Positions 18,643-28,548 of a stretch of 64,000 nt of DNA are shown here, in pieces (the first letter of the stretch is position 1; each line of letters opens with the position of its first letter). The notes under the pieces are model-generated. The model searched no databases and was not told where the DNA came from. It worked only from the letters and a program-made list of their open reading frames with translations. The stretch is taken from the NCBI RefSeq assembly GCF_900115865.1, contig NZ_FOXY01000007.1:181243-245242 (forward strand). Direction: 5' to 3'. Source of the stretch: Donghicola eburneus. GTDB lineage: Bacteria; Pseudomonadota; Alphaproteobacteria; Rhodobacterales; Rhodobacteraceae. The translations under genes and the position numbers were made by a program.

Positions 18643-19181
18643 TTCTTTGTCCTTTCGGCGATACGTGCCAATTGTTTTAGGGCGCGGTGCAAGGCAACCC
18701 GCGCCGACGAGGCCGAGAGCCCCACCTTTTCGCCTGCGTCTTCTGCGCTTTCGCCCTCGAGAGTCATTGATCGCACCAAGGCTGCGCCGCGCCCGTCCAG
18801 ATGGCTCAGCATGTATTCAGCGTCCTTGCCCGCCAGCGGTACAGCGGCCGACAGATCCTCGAGCGTTTCGGAAAAAGGCTCGATCGGCACGTGAATGATA
18901 GCGCCTCGGCGTCGAAAGGCATCCACGACCTTGTAGCGGGTGATCGCATAGACCCATGGTTTGACGGGCGTCCCCTCTTTCCACGAGCCGCGCTTGAGGT
19001 GGATGGCCAGCAGAACCTCTTGGAGGATGTCTTCGTGCTGGTGTTCAGGCAGGCTGCTGCCTTTGGCGCGGATGACAGTCCGTATCGCGGGCGTGATGCG
19101 GCGCAGAAACTGGGCAAAGGCCGGACCATCCCCTGCATTCGCGCGTCTTAACAGCTCTGCGAGTTCGTCCGGTTGGGACAC
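18639..19181 (-). CDS. sigF: ECF sigma factor, SigF type
   Basis: A 180-residue ECF sigma factor. Region 2 is seen in EHQHEDILQEVLLAIHLKRGSW and PVKPWVYAITRYKVVDAFRRR. Region 4 is seen in LEGESAEDAGEKVGLSASSARVALHRALKQL. The start is a GTG at 19181 preceded by GGAGGAAAAA; the longer in-frame extension upstream runs back through a promoter-like region and lacks sigma homology. It should drive the bufA promoter at 21724-21749 and be held by the overlapping NrsF. A separate candidate promoter lies at 19218-19245. Confidence 0.9.
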   Translation of the reverse strand: MSQPDELAELLRRANAGDGPAFAQFLRRITPAIRTVIRAKGSSLPEHQHEDILQEVLLAIHLKRGSWKEGTPVKPWVYAITRYKVVDAFRRRGAIIHVPIEPFSETLEDLSAAVPLAGKDAEYMLSHLDGRGAALVRSMTLEGESAEDAGEKVGLSASSARVALHRALKQLARIAERTKN

Positions 19182-19217
19182 TTTTTCCTCCGCGCGCGCG
19201 CCGCCCCGTTTGGCCCG

Positions 19218-19245
19218 AGTATACGGTGCGGGCCGTGCGGCGCAA
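19218..19245 (-). promoter_or_regulatory. Candidate housekeeping promoter for sigF-nrsF
   Basis: On the minus strand TTGCGC (19240-19245) and TATACT (19218-19223) are separated by 16 bases. This is a fair sigma-70-type match, about 37 bases upstream of the sigF GTG. It would supply basal SigF/NrsF independent of the stress promoter upstream of bufA. Confidence 0.4.
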
Positions 19246-19276
19246 TTGGCAGAGAGAGCGAGTAAAGCTGTCTGTG

Positions 19277-19705
19277 TCACGCGTGATCCAGCCCCAACTT
19301 GTGGTCCACCGAAATCCGGCCCGGTCCCATGGCGATCAACGCAATCAGGGCTGACGCCCAAAGCCCATGTGTGATCCACGCATTCGGATAGACGAAAATC
19401 TGGATCGTCGCGGTCATCACCAACAGGCCCAGAGCCGACAGGCGGGTGAATAGGCCAATGATCATCAAGGCGGGTAGGATGTGTTCGGCCAGTGTCGCCA
19501 GCACGGCTGCCAGTTCGTGGGGGATCAGGGGCAGGGCGTATTCGTGTTCAAACAGGAAGTACGTGCTGTCCTTGATCGAGAACGCCTCGACCTTGGTGCG
19601 GCCTGATTGCAAGAACACCGCAGCGGGAAAAATGCGCAAGGCGAGTGCGGTGAAGGATGCAGGAATGCGGTCCCCGAGCGCGTTCAATTTGGTGATTGGT
19701 GTCAT
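19277..19705 (-). CDS. DoxX family membrane protein of the bufferin operon
   Basis: A 142-residue four-helix inner-membrane protein. The segments [48 protein letters not shown] and [22 protein letters not shown] match DoxX. DoxX genes often accompany DUF2282-DUF692-DUF2063 operons, where a redox or membrane-delivery role is suspected but unproven. Its start overlaps the bufC stop by four bases. A 95-base gap then separates it from sigF. Confidence 0.85.
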   Translation of the reverse strand: MTPITKLNALGDRIPASFTALALRIFPAAVFLQSGRTKVEAFSIKDSTYFLFEHEYALPLIPHELAAVLATLAEHILPALMIIGLFTRLSALGLLVMTATIQIFVYPNAWITHGLWASALIALIAMGPGRISVDHKLGLDHA

Positions 19706-20457
19706 GTCTTGGGGCTCCCTTCGGTCAGCACGCCGGCCTGCATCAGACTGACCAGCAAAGGTTGCGGATTGAACATCGGATCCTTGAGCGATCCCGATGC
19801 GGCGGCAGAGGCCAGAGGGCGCCCCATGCGCAGGGCTTCGATCATCTCAGCTTCGGCAGGGCTAATTGCTGCGACGGGCACGTCGAAAATGCGGTCGCGC
19901 AGGACCAATGCGATTTCACCGCTGTGGCCGATGGGGTACGTTTCGAAGCCGGGCTGATTGCGTGTCCAGATCGACACTGCGGCATAGCGCAATTTCAGAA
20001 CTTGGACCGACGGATGCAGCCCCATGCGCAAGGTTTCAGGGTTGGCGCTGGTCAGCGTGCTGGCTGCGATCGGCTCGGCATCTGCTGCGTGAAAGGCCAC
20101 ACCGCGCGCGTATTCGATCCGCGCCACATCACCGAGGTAGGGGTACTCCTTTAGCGGCGAGAACCGGTCGAGGAAGATGGCAAACTCTTTGCCCCATTCC
20201 TGAAGGACGGGCGAGGTCGGCTTGTGATGCTCGATGAACACCCGCGCCATCGCGCCAAAGAAAGCGTCACCGACCAGCCGCCGGATCACGGGGTAGCGGG
20301 CGTTCAGCGCTTCGGTCAGGCTGACCATCATGTTATTGCGGTAGACGTTAAAGCGCTGCTCGGCCTCTGACGGATCGAGCGCGGTGATACCTTTGGGCAG
20401 CGGACCGCCTGTCAGGGCGCGGTCGAACGCCGCCAGTGTTTCATGATGCGAGGTCAA
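19702..20457 (-). CDS. bufC: Bufferin maturation partner, DUF2063 family
   Basis: A 251-residue soluble protein whose N-terminal ~100 residues contain [28 protein letters not shown] and the [21 protein letters not shown] stretch of DUF2063. These proteins are often called putative DNA-binding but work as partners of MNIO enzymes, thought to recruit the precursor peptide. The start overlaps the MNIO gene by 17 bases and the stop overlaps doxX by four, so it lies in the core of the operon. No catalytic residues are evident. Confidence 0.88.
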   Translation of the reverse strand: MTSHHETLAAFDRALTGGPLPKGITALDPSEAEQRFNVYRNNMMVSLTEALNARYPVIRRLVGDAFFGAMARVFIEHHKPTSPVLQEWGKEFAIFLDRFSPLKEYPYLGDVARIEYARGVAFHAADAEPIAASTLTSANPETLRMGLHPSVQVLKLRYAAVSIWTRNQPGFETYPIGHSGEIALVLRDRIFDVPVAAISPAEAEMIEALRMGRPLASAAASGSLKDPMFNPQPLLVSLMQAGVLTEGSPKT

Positions 20458-21292
20458 GGCGTGCCCCTCCTTGTGCCAGAATGTCTGCAGCAGCGCGGGC
20501 TTCGGCCGCCAGTATGGGCCAGTCGGGCAGATCGTTGTCCCATTCGACCAGCGTGGGCAGCGCGCCGGTCTGTCCTATGACATGGGAAAATAGGGACCAC
20601 ACGGGATCAGCCACGGGCGAGCCGTGGGCGTCGATCAGAAGAGGACCAGAGGGCAATTCTTCGGTGCTGTGACCGCCAAGGTGGATTTCCCCGACCGAAG
20701 TCATCGGGAACGCGGCAATGTAGTCATAGGGGTCTTGGCCATGGTTGGTGCAGGACACAAAGACGTTGTTCACATCCAGCAGCAGCCCGCAGCCTGTGCG
20801 CTGAACGATCGCCTTTAGAAAATCGGTTTCGCTGATCGTAGATTGTTCGAACAGCACATAAGTTGAGGGGTTTTCCAGCAGCATCTTGCGCCCCAAAACC
20901 TCTTGGACCTGATCAATGTGGTCGCAGATGGTCTGCAGTGTTTCCTGTGTGTAGGGCAGGGGCAGCAGGTCATTCAGGTATTCGGCCCCGTGGCTGGACC
21001 ATGCCAGATGCTCGGAAAAGCTGTCGGGCTGGTAGCGGTCGCATACGGTTTTCAGGCGCTGCAGGTGATCTGCATCCAAGCCGCGCTGTCCGCCGATGGA
21101 CAGGCCAACTCCGTGCACGGACAGGCTATAGTCGTCGCGCAGAGCGGTCAACTGTGCGTGCGGCAACCCGCCAGCGCCCATGTAATTCTCTGCATGAATT
21201 TCAAAGAAGTCCACGCGCCGCGCGTCGTTGCGGATGGCGGTGAAATGGTCGGGCTTGAAGCCGACGCCGACAGATGCAGGAAGTCCGGTCAT
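20441..21292 (-). CDS. bufB: MNIO enzyme (DUF692 family), bufferin-modifying
   Basis: A 283-residue TIM-barrel multinuclear non-heme iron oxidative enzyme. Metal-ligand motifs visible in order are SVHGVGLS (His60), SEHLAWS (His95), LLENPSTY (Glu140), [10 protein letters not shown] (Asp173), NHGQDP (His184), GEIHLGGH (His204), LIDAHGSPV (Asp221, His223) and LVEWDND (Glu250). MNIOs rework cysteine residues of ribosomal peptides; Caulobacter BufB enzymes make thiooxazoles in bufferins. It sits directly between the precursor gene and the DUF2063 partner. A terminator-like hairpin separates it from bufA. Confidence 0.93.
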   Translation of the reverse strand: MTGLPASVGVGFKPDHFTAIRNDARRVDFFEIHAENYMGAGGLPHAQLTALRDDYSLSVHGVGLSIGGQRGLDADHLQRLKTVCDRYQPDSFSEHLAWSSHGAEYLNDLLPLPYTQETLQTICDHIDQVQEVLGRKMLLENPSTYVLFEQSTISETDFLKAIVQRTGCGLLLDVNNVFVSCTNHGQDPYDYIAAFPMTSVGEIHLGGHSTEELPSGPLLIDAHGSPVADPVWSLFSHVIGQTGALPTLVEWDNDLPDWPILAAEARAAADILAQGGARLDLAS

Positions 21293-21314
21293 GGCAATAC
21301 CTTTGGGGCAAATG

Positions 21315-21346
21315 AAAAAAGGGGGGCGCTGTTGGGAAGCGCCCCC
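21315..21346 (-). terminator. Terminator-like attenuator between bufA and bufB
   Basis: On the minus strand a perfect 9-bp stem GGGGGCGCT/AGCGCCCCC with a 7-base loop is followed by C and six T residues. It lies inside the operon, right after the precursor gene. It probably makes most transcripts stop there so that precursor peptide is produced in excess over the enzymes. Confidence 0.8.
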
Positions 21347-21355
21347 AAGCGCGTC

Positions 21356-21667
21356 TTAGGCAGGGATGTCGCGGGTCAGAGCCTCGAGCGAGCCCATGCG
21401 CGATTTGCCCATGTCATCCGAAGGCAGCTCCATGCTGACGCAGGTACCTGCAGGGACCAGCTTCCATGCGTTGCCCTGATAATCGACTTTCGAGGTGCCA
21501 GCGCAGGTGGTGCCGGGGCCTGCGGCGCAGTCGTTCTGGCCGGCCAGCGCCACGCCAAAGCATTTCTCCATGCCGTCTTCTGCCGCGTGTGCAGGAATGG
21601 CTGCCATGGCACCCAGAGTACAGGCCAGCGAAGCACCCAGAACGATGTTGTTTTTCAATGCGGTCAT
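21356..21667 (-). CDS. bufA: Bufferin precursor peptide, DUF2282 family
   Basis: A 103-residue RiPP precursor. Residues 1-28 are a Sec signal peptide ending AHA. The mature part begins [15 protein letters not shown] and has four cysteines at 36, 47, 55 and 76, in the contexts EKCFG, NDCAA, TTCAG and GTCVS. The segment [18 protein letters not shown] is the DUF2282 hallmark. In Caulobacter bufferins, some of these cysteines are converted to thiooxazoles and the exported product binds copper. The start follows GGAGAGC. A GTAACG-N16-CGAA promoter lies 57 bases upstream. It is the first gene of the operon. Confidence 0.92.
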   Translation of the reverse strand: MTALKNNIVLGASLACTLGAMAAIPAHAAEDGMEKCFGVALAGQNDCAAGPGTTCAGTSKVDYQGNAWKLVPAGTCVSMELPSDDMGKSRMGSLEALTRDIPA

Positions 21668-21723
21668 TTTTAGCTCTCCATCACTAAATCAAAGGGCGTT
21701 CTCCGTTGCCCTTCACTGATCAG

Positions 21724-21749
21724 TTCGCAGAGAGAGGCCCGTTCGTTAC
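21724..21749 (-). promoter_or_regulatory. Sigma-F-type promoter of the bufferin operon
   Basis: On the minus strand GTAACG (21744-21749) and CGAA (21724-21727) are separated by exactly 16 bases. The sigma-F consensus reported for Caulobacter, as I recall it, is GTAACC-N16-CGAA. The match in sequence and spacing, plus a SigF gene in the same operon, makes autoregulated control likely. Confidence 0.75.
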
Positions 21750-21864
21750 GGCGCTCACACCCCCGTTATGGCCAATGGGCGTTCCGTGATGGGTGTTACA
21801 GAAAAAGCGGGATTTTGCGGGATTTCGGGCGAAATCAGTCCGCGCTGTGCAGGGAGATTGAAAC

Positions 21865-21893
21865 AAAAAGGGCGCAGCCGAAGCCGCGCCCTT
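21865..21893 (-). terminator. Intrinsic terminator after katG
   Basis: On the minus strand GGGCGCGGC/GCTGCGCCC pairs as a 9-bp stem (one G-U) around a TTCG loop, followed by five T residues. It sits about 40 bases after the katG stop. Confidence 0.85.
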
Positions 21894-21932
21894 GGGGATT
21901 TTGAGGCCCACGCTCACGGGCGGGGCATGTTT

Positions 21933-24122
<2,190 letters not shown>

Positions 24123-24256
24123 TCATTCACGTTGGTTTTCAATAAAAAGTGGCCTCGGCCGCCTAAAGTTCCAGCAACTTTAGAATCGTTTTCGAAGCGC
24201 CTTGATGCGGACAGTATGCATTGGTGGTGATAAAATATAATCGTATGTTTTTCTTG

Positions 24257-24281
24257 TTGTGATAATTTCAAGTTATCACAA
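24257..24281. promoter_or_regulatory. OxyR-like operator upstream of katG
   Basis: A perfect dyad TTGTGATAA-N7-TTATCACAA. Its inner part GATAA-N7-TTATC closely fits the OxyR half-site pattern GATAG-N7-CTATC, including spacing and orientation. AT-rich promoter-like sequence (GATTATATTTTATC on the minus strand) follows toward katG. No oxyR gene is in the window. Confidence 0.55.
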
Positions 24282-24390
24282 TTGCTGCACGCGCATCCTG
24301 CGGTGCAGCATGTTCTGTATCTGTGATTTGGCGTGCTAATCAGTCGGACTTAGAGGCGCTGCGTGGGGTCCAGAGCCTGAGCTGCGTTGC

Positions 24391-25377
24391 TTACAGCATG
24401 CCCACGAACGCTTCAAGCAGCGGACTTGCGGCTCCGACCAGCAGGGGGGACAGGGCGAGCAGAAAGTTCAAAAACCGCTGGCGCATATCCTTGTCACCAA
24501 GCACGTCCGACAAGGATGCGTTCAATGTATCATCTCCCTTGCTGCGGGCTGCGCGTAATAGCAGAAGTCGCGCTGGCACAAAGATCGCAAAGAGGGTGAG
24601 CGTGAAAATCATACCGTAGAACAGGGTCAGGGCTGATCCGTATCCGCTGAACGCAGCTGTCGCATCCGCATGCAAAATGCTGAGTGGCAACTTAAAGAAT
24701 AGCGAAAGGGTGACTGCACTGGTCACCAAAACAACGACATTAGCCTGAAAGGCATCTTTCAAAATCGATGCGGTGCGCTTTAGCCCCTCTTCGTCGCTTT
24801 CCGATGGGCCGATCCCCGCGCTCACGAGCGCAGAGACGAAGCCCGTCGCCAAGATGCCCGCGATCAACGGCAGAAGCGCAATCCAAGCGAGCAAGCTGAC
24901 ACCTGCGCTGGTGCAACTCGTGGGCAAGAAGTTTGATCCAAGGTCGGCAGCGTTAATGACCGCACAGATGTTTCGGTAGGTCAGGAACAGAGCACCATCA
25001 AGGCCCTCTTGCCGCGCGCCATATCCCATTAGAACACAGGCGCCGAGCGACAGCCCCAGAACGACCGCCGTTCTCGTGATAATCCGGCGCGGTTGGGCAA
25101 GCAATCGCACGATAGCCCAAAGGCCGATGACAAGGCACACAGTCAGGTGAAACAGTCCAACCGCCGAATAGACCAGTAGCCCGCTGAGCAAACGCAGATC
25201 GCTGTCCGCCCCCACAAAGAGCGGTGTGGTCTCTAGCGCAAGCAAGCCCGCGTTACCATGGAGTGTTTCGAGAGCCAGCAAGGCAGCCCCGAGGGGCAGG
25301 ACAGGCAGCACCCCCCAAAGCAGATAGATCTGGTTGCGAAAAAACGATTTCATTCCAAGGCCAAATCTCTTGCGCAT
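24391..25377 (-). CDS. Unrecognised polytopic membrane protein
   Basis: A 328-residue protein with about seven strongly hydrophobic segments (e.g. LLWGVLPVLPLGAALLALE, LFHLTVCLVIGLWAIVRLL, WIALLPLIAGILATGFVSAL, FLLALSPLLVGAASPLLEAF). An acidic loop, GIGPSESDEEGLKR, lies in the middle. A loop NICAVINAADLGSNFLPTSC carries two cysteines. No family is recognised. The start is uncertain: ATGs at 25377 and 25353 and an upstream TTG are all possible and none has a strong ribosome site. It is the last of three same-strand genes with 70- and 118-base gaps. It could be a membrane-embedded immunity or transport partner of the two upstream proteins; that is inference. Confidence 0.65.
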   Translation of the reverse strand: MRKRFGLGMKSFFRNQIYLLWGVLPVLPLGAALLALETLHGNAGLLALETTPLFVGADSDLRLLSGLLVYSAVGLFHLTVCLVIGLWAIVRLLAQPRRIITRTAVVLGLSLGACVLMGYGARQEGLDGALFLTYRNICAVINAADLGSNFLPTSCTSAGVSLLAWIALLPLIAGILATGFVSALVSAGIGPSESDEEGLKRTASILKDAFQANVVVLVTSAVTLSLFFKLPLSILHADATAAFSGYGSALTLFYGMIFTLTLFAIFVPARLLLLRAARSKGDDTLNASLSDVLGDKDMRQRFLNFLLALSPLLVGAASPLLEAFVGML

Positions 25378-25447
25378 TGAAATCGAAACTGTCGCGAGCA
25401 AAGCGCATGCGTGCGACCCTGAACAGCGATCACGTCCGACAGGACGG

Positions 25448-26098
25448 TCAGAGCCCGATGTCGCTGCGCGTCACGACAACCTCCAGAGTGGGCGAAGAGT
25501 CGTTCTGGGTTTGGTATCGAACAGACGCGCGGCCAAAGTTTTCTGTCCCCCGAAGGTCGGAATCGTAAATCCAGTTCATGACATCGCTCCACGGCGTCGG
25601 AGCCCACTTCTTGGCGGTCATGACCTTGCAAAGGGCAGAAGACGATTTACTGCCCCATGGCGTCGAAAAGCCGACCATCAAGACGTCATCATGACCATAT
25701 CCCAGCAAGTCATAGCCGACGACCGCGCAGGACCCCGATGCCGCCCCGTGCGTCTTGTGATGGAACCCGATGGACCATTGCCCAACCTCGATCCTGTCGG
25801 CGAGCGTGTTCACTGACCAATAGCCATAATCGTCATGCTTGGAGCGAAATTTCAGCGGCACACCGAGTCCGTTATAAACCATCACGCGCGTCGACACACC
25901 GGTGCCCCAGAATTCCTTCATCCCATTGAGTTGCTTGATCGCTTCGTTGACGGTCTCGTCTTTCGCGCGCATTGCTTGCTGCGCCATCAGCTTGCACACA
26001 TCGTCTTCGTCAAGGCTTTCGGGGTCGTCATGAGTGAGCTCTAGATTGGACTTGAATTGCTCGTAGAAAATCGGCGTACCGAACACGAAATCGGGCAT
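25448..26098 (-). CDS. Hypothetical protein with actinoporin/jasmonate-induced-protein-like beta-sandwich pattern
   Basis: A 216-residue soluble protein with no signal peptide. The first ~60 residues look helical (DDVCKLMAQQAMRAKDETVNEA). From residue ~65 the order is RVMVYNGLGVPLKF, DYGYWSVN, ADRIEVGQWSIGFHHKTHGAASGS, CAVVGYDL, VLMVGFSTPW, a Trp-rich stretch, and a final strand PTLEVVVTRS. This strand order, with a G-Q-W-x-x-F-H-H motif, glycine-rich turn, VGY strand and FSTPW motif, recalls sea anemone actinoporins and plant 23-kDa jasmonate-induced proteins, membrane-interacting beta-sandwiches. The resemblance is by eye and needs structure comparison. AGGAGC precedes the start. Confidence 0.6.
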   Translation of the reverse strand: MPDFVFGTPIFYEQFKSNLELTHDDPESLDEDDVCKLMAQQAMRAKDETVNEAIKQLNGMKEFWGTGVSTRVMVYNGLGVPLKFRSKHDDYGYWSVNTLADRIEVGQWSIGFHHKTHGAASGSCAVVGYDLLGYGHDDVLMVGFSTPWGSKSSSALCKVMTAKKWAPTPWSDVMNWIYDSDLRGTENFGRASVRYQTQNDSSPTLEVVVTRSDIGL

Positions 26099-26216
26099 TG
26101 AAAGCTCCTATGGCGCAAGAAAATCAAATGAATGTGGTTGTCGATCTGGCTGCTTGGAAAGCGCCGTATCAGTAGAGTGCCTGCTCCTTTGGCGGGTACG
26201 TGAAAAAATGAAGTGA

Positions 26217-27344
26217 CTAGTCAGGCAGCAGTGACGTGGCCATCTCAGACGACATCGTATGGCTCATCCCAGCATAGGTGATGGTCGACATCGGCAAGCG
26301 CATTGAGGGGCTGACCGTTAGGTTTCCGAATAGGGACGCGACGATCACGTCGAACATCTTGTAAAGCCCCATGCCCACCGCTGTGACGATGCCTGCAGCA
26401 ACCAGAGCCACGGCAACAGGTGGCACTTCGACAGTCGCTGCAGCGGCGGAGAATAACCCAGTCAGCGCGCCGCCCATAGTGGCAAGGGTCGAGGTGACAG
26501 CGGCACTAATAGCGCCCTCAGCCGCAACTGTGGCAATCGTAAAACCAGCCACCAAAGAGCTTTTGGCGACTGCGTTGGCCCAACTGCCTTTGGTCGCCAT
26601 CTCGCTAAAGAACGTGGTGACCACTTCGATGAGCGGCACGCCATACTTAAACCATTTGGCAGAGATAAAATCATCGAGCGCCCGAAGCCACTTTGGTGCC
26701 TTCGTTGCGTCAGAAAAATTCTCGGTGAAGAGATAGGCGCGGAGCGCTGCGATCTCTTGGGCGTCTGGCAACGCCTTTCCTAACTTGGATGCTACGAGCG
26801 AAGCGACCTTGCCTGTTGCCTTCGAGATGTATTTGACGAGGAAGAGTTGGGTCTTGCCCGTCAGGAACTCTACCGCGATCTGCTGATACTTCAGTTTGTT
26901 GGTGGCGAGTTCGATAAAGAAGTTTTTGACCTGTTCCACCCGATCAAGCCATTCCTGGATAGCTCCGCTCGCGTCAGCGGCCGAGGAGTGTCCAATTCGC
27001 TCGAGGGTCTGCCGCTGCTTATTCAGACCGTCTGAATACTCTCGGATCTTCTCAAGTCGGTTCTCAACGCTGTTGTGTTCTTTGAGTATGGCTTCTGCGA
27101 TATCCAGTTGCAGCGTGGCGAACTGTTGTCTGGCCGCATCTAGGGACTTTGGACCTGGGATTTCGGCCACTGCGGCGTCTATCATCGCGAGGTGCATCTT
27201 GCGTGCGCGTTTGACACGCGCCAAAGACTTCTGCTGCGCGGTAACTTGTCCGCGCCATTGCGCATTCAACAGGCGTGCCCCCTCGTGCTTGTGAAGGCGC
27301 ACGATCAGAGCGCGCAAAGAGTCTGCCCTTTGGTGGATGTCCAT
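26217..27344 (-). CDS. Hypothetical helical protein with C-terminal hydrophobic region (toxin-like)
   Basis: A 375-residue protein. Residues 1-150 are charged and helix-rich (VENRLEKIREYSDGLNKQRQ), likely coiled coil. Residues ~240-345 hold two long Ala/Gly/Val-rich hydrophobic stretches, AGFTIATVAAEGAISAAVTS with ATMGGALTGLFSAAAA, and VPPVAVALVAAGIVTAVGMG. A polar tail follows. This build (helical bundle plus Gly/Ala hydrophobic hairpins, no signal peptide) is common in alpha-helical pore-forming toxins and effector proteins, but no named family is recognised. A GGGAG site precedes the ATG. It is first of three same-strand genes. Confidence 0.65.
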   Translation of the reverse strand: MDIHQRADSLRALIVRLHKHEGARLLNAQWRGQVTAQQKSLARVKRARKMHLAMIDAAVAEIPGPKSLDAARQQFATLQLDIAEAILKEHNSVENRLEKIREYSDGLNKQRQTLERIGHSSAADASGAIQEWLDRVEQVKNFFIELATNKLKYQQIAVEFLTGKTQLFLVKYISKATGKVASLVASKLGKALPDAQEIAALRAYLFTENFSDATKAPKWLRALDDFISAKWFKYGVPLIEVVTTFFSEMATKGSWANAVAKSSLVAGFTIATVAAEGAISAAVTSTLATMGGALTGLFSAAAATVEVPPVAVALVAAGIVTAVGMGLYKMFDVIVASLFGNLTVSPSMRLPMSTITYAGMSHTMSSEMATSLLPD

Positions 27345-27740
27345 TCGAATCTCCCGACACGCTATGGTTGTATTTGGGTACTATGTTTTGTGCCAAAAAG
27401 CCATATAAATAAGGAAGGGTTCGATGGTTGGGTGTGGGTGTATCGTGGTTTCTGGCATCAACGGATACCGCGATAGAATTACTTATTGCTTTTGATTTCC
27501 TGTAGATGAACCAGCTCAAAAAACTCGCCAATCGCTACTCTTGGACCGAGGCTCCGGATGGAAGTGATGGGACCGGCGACGGCGAACATGACCGTGGTGA
27601 TCGGGCCCCGAAGGCTGCGTTCCGCCCTGAAGGACGCGCTGCGGGCGCGCTGTGCCCTCCTGAAAACAAGAGCATTTCCATAGATCGCGCACTAGCCTTA
27701 TACGTGTGGGGCGGGGCCCTTGTTCGTGGAGCATTCTGAG
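27345..27740. other. Intergenic region without a confident gene
   Basis: The 396 bases between the divergent toxin-like gene and luxR hold only short frames without recognisable content. The left half is AT-rich and probably contains the promoter of the minus-strand operon. The right half (27560-27650) is G+C-rich. One short plus-strand frame from 27506 and another from 27560 look random. Confidence 0.4.
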
Positions 27741-28436
27741 GTGAAAGCGGAAGACATCAACTTGACCGGCTGCACGGTGCAGGAAGCGGTTCGTAGGATC
27801 GCCAGTGCATATCAAGTGGATTTTGTGACGCTCCACCTCTTTCGCTCGGGTGAGGATGCACAGAACAAGCCTTACGTCCGCACCAACTACCCCGACGCGT
27901 GGGTAAGCCACTACTTGCTAAATGACTACGTGCGTATTGACCCTGTCTTGCACATGGCCGAGCAGATCCAAGGTCCGTTTTGCTGGTCCACGATAACGCC
28001 GCATGAGGGTCAAGCCGAGATGATGGTGCAGGCTGTGAAGCACGGCTTAGGCCAGACAGGCTTTAGCGTGCGGCATGTCGATGCGATTGGCCGCCGCACG
28101 GTGTTGTCGTTCAACGCGCATGACGCCAGAGGTGAAACAACGTGGGAAGCGCATCTCCCCGCGATGCGCGATGATCTGATTGCACTGGCGCAGGCAATGC
28201 ACACCGTGGCTCTGGCAGAGATTTATGTGGATGGCGAAACATTCCCTCAGCTGACACCTCGCGAGGTGGAGTGCTTGCGATGGACGGCAGAGGGCAAAGC
28301 TCACACGGACATTGCCATTATTCTTGGTTTGTCGGGCCACACTGTGCGTGGATACCTGAAAGATGCCCGCGTAAAGCTGGACTGCGTCACGCTCGCCCAG
28401 GCTGTGTCCAAAGCCATTAGCCTCGGTCTGATCTAG
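27741..28436 (+). CDS. LuxR family quorum-sensing regulator (orphan)
   Basis: A 231-residue regulator with an N-terminal acyl-homoserine-lactone-binding domain and a C-terminal LuxR helix-turn-helix. Trp54, Tyr58, Asp67 and Pro68 (in AWVSHYLLNDYVRIDPV) correspond to Trp57, Tyr61, Asp70 and Pro71 of TraR, so the ligand pocket looks intact. The HTH is LTPREVECLRWTAEGKAHTDIAIILGLSGHTVRGYLKD. No luxI synthase is in the window, so it is an orphan or pairs with a distant synthase. The GTG at 27741 is preferred because GGAG lies nine bases before it; a TTG at 27720 is possible. It diverges from the toxin-like operon. Confidence 0.9.
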   Translation: MKAEDINLTGCTVQEAVRRIASAYQVDFVTLHLFRSGEDAQNKPYVRTNYPDAWVSHYLLNDYVRIDPVLHMAEQIQGPFCWSTITPHEGQAEMMVQAVKHGLGQTGFSVRHVDAIGRRTVLSFNAHDARGETTWEAHLPAMRDDLIALAQAMHTVALAEIYVDGETFPQLTPREVECLRWTAEGKAHTDIAIILGLSGHTVRGYLKDARVKLDCVTLAQAVSKAISLGLI

Positions 28437-28548
28437 GGCGACGCGTCCCGAGCCCCCACAATTGCGGGGATTTCTCAAATGTTGTCTGCCGCCTAGCGTT
28501 TGAGTGGTTCCGCAGCAGGGGAACGCGTCAAAAGCACAGGGAAATGAC

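Noticed and set aside
18639..19379. Longer N-terminal version of the SigF protein starting at 19379
   Set aside because: The extra 66 residues have no sigma-factor content, cover the doxX 3' end and a promoter-like site, and the GTG at 19181 has an excellent ribosome site.
27506..27739. 77-codon plus-strand frame before luxR
   Set aside because: Composition switches abruptly between AT-rich and G+C-rich, no clear ribosome site and no family pattern.
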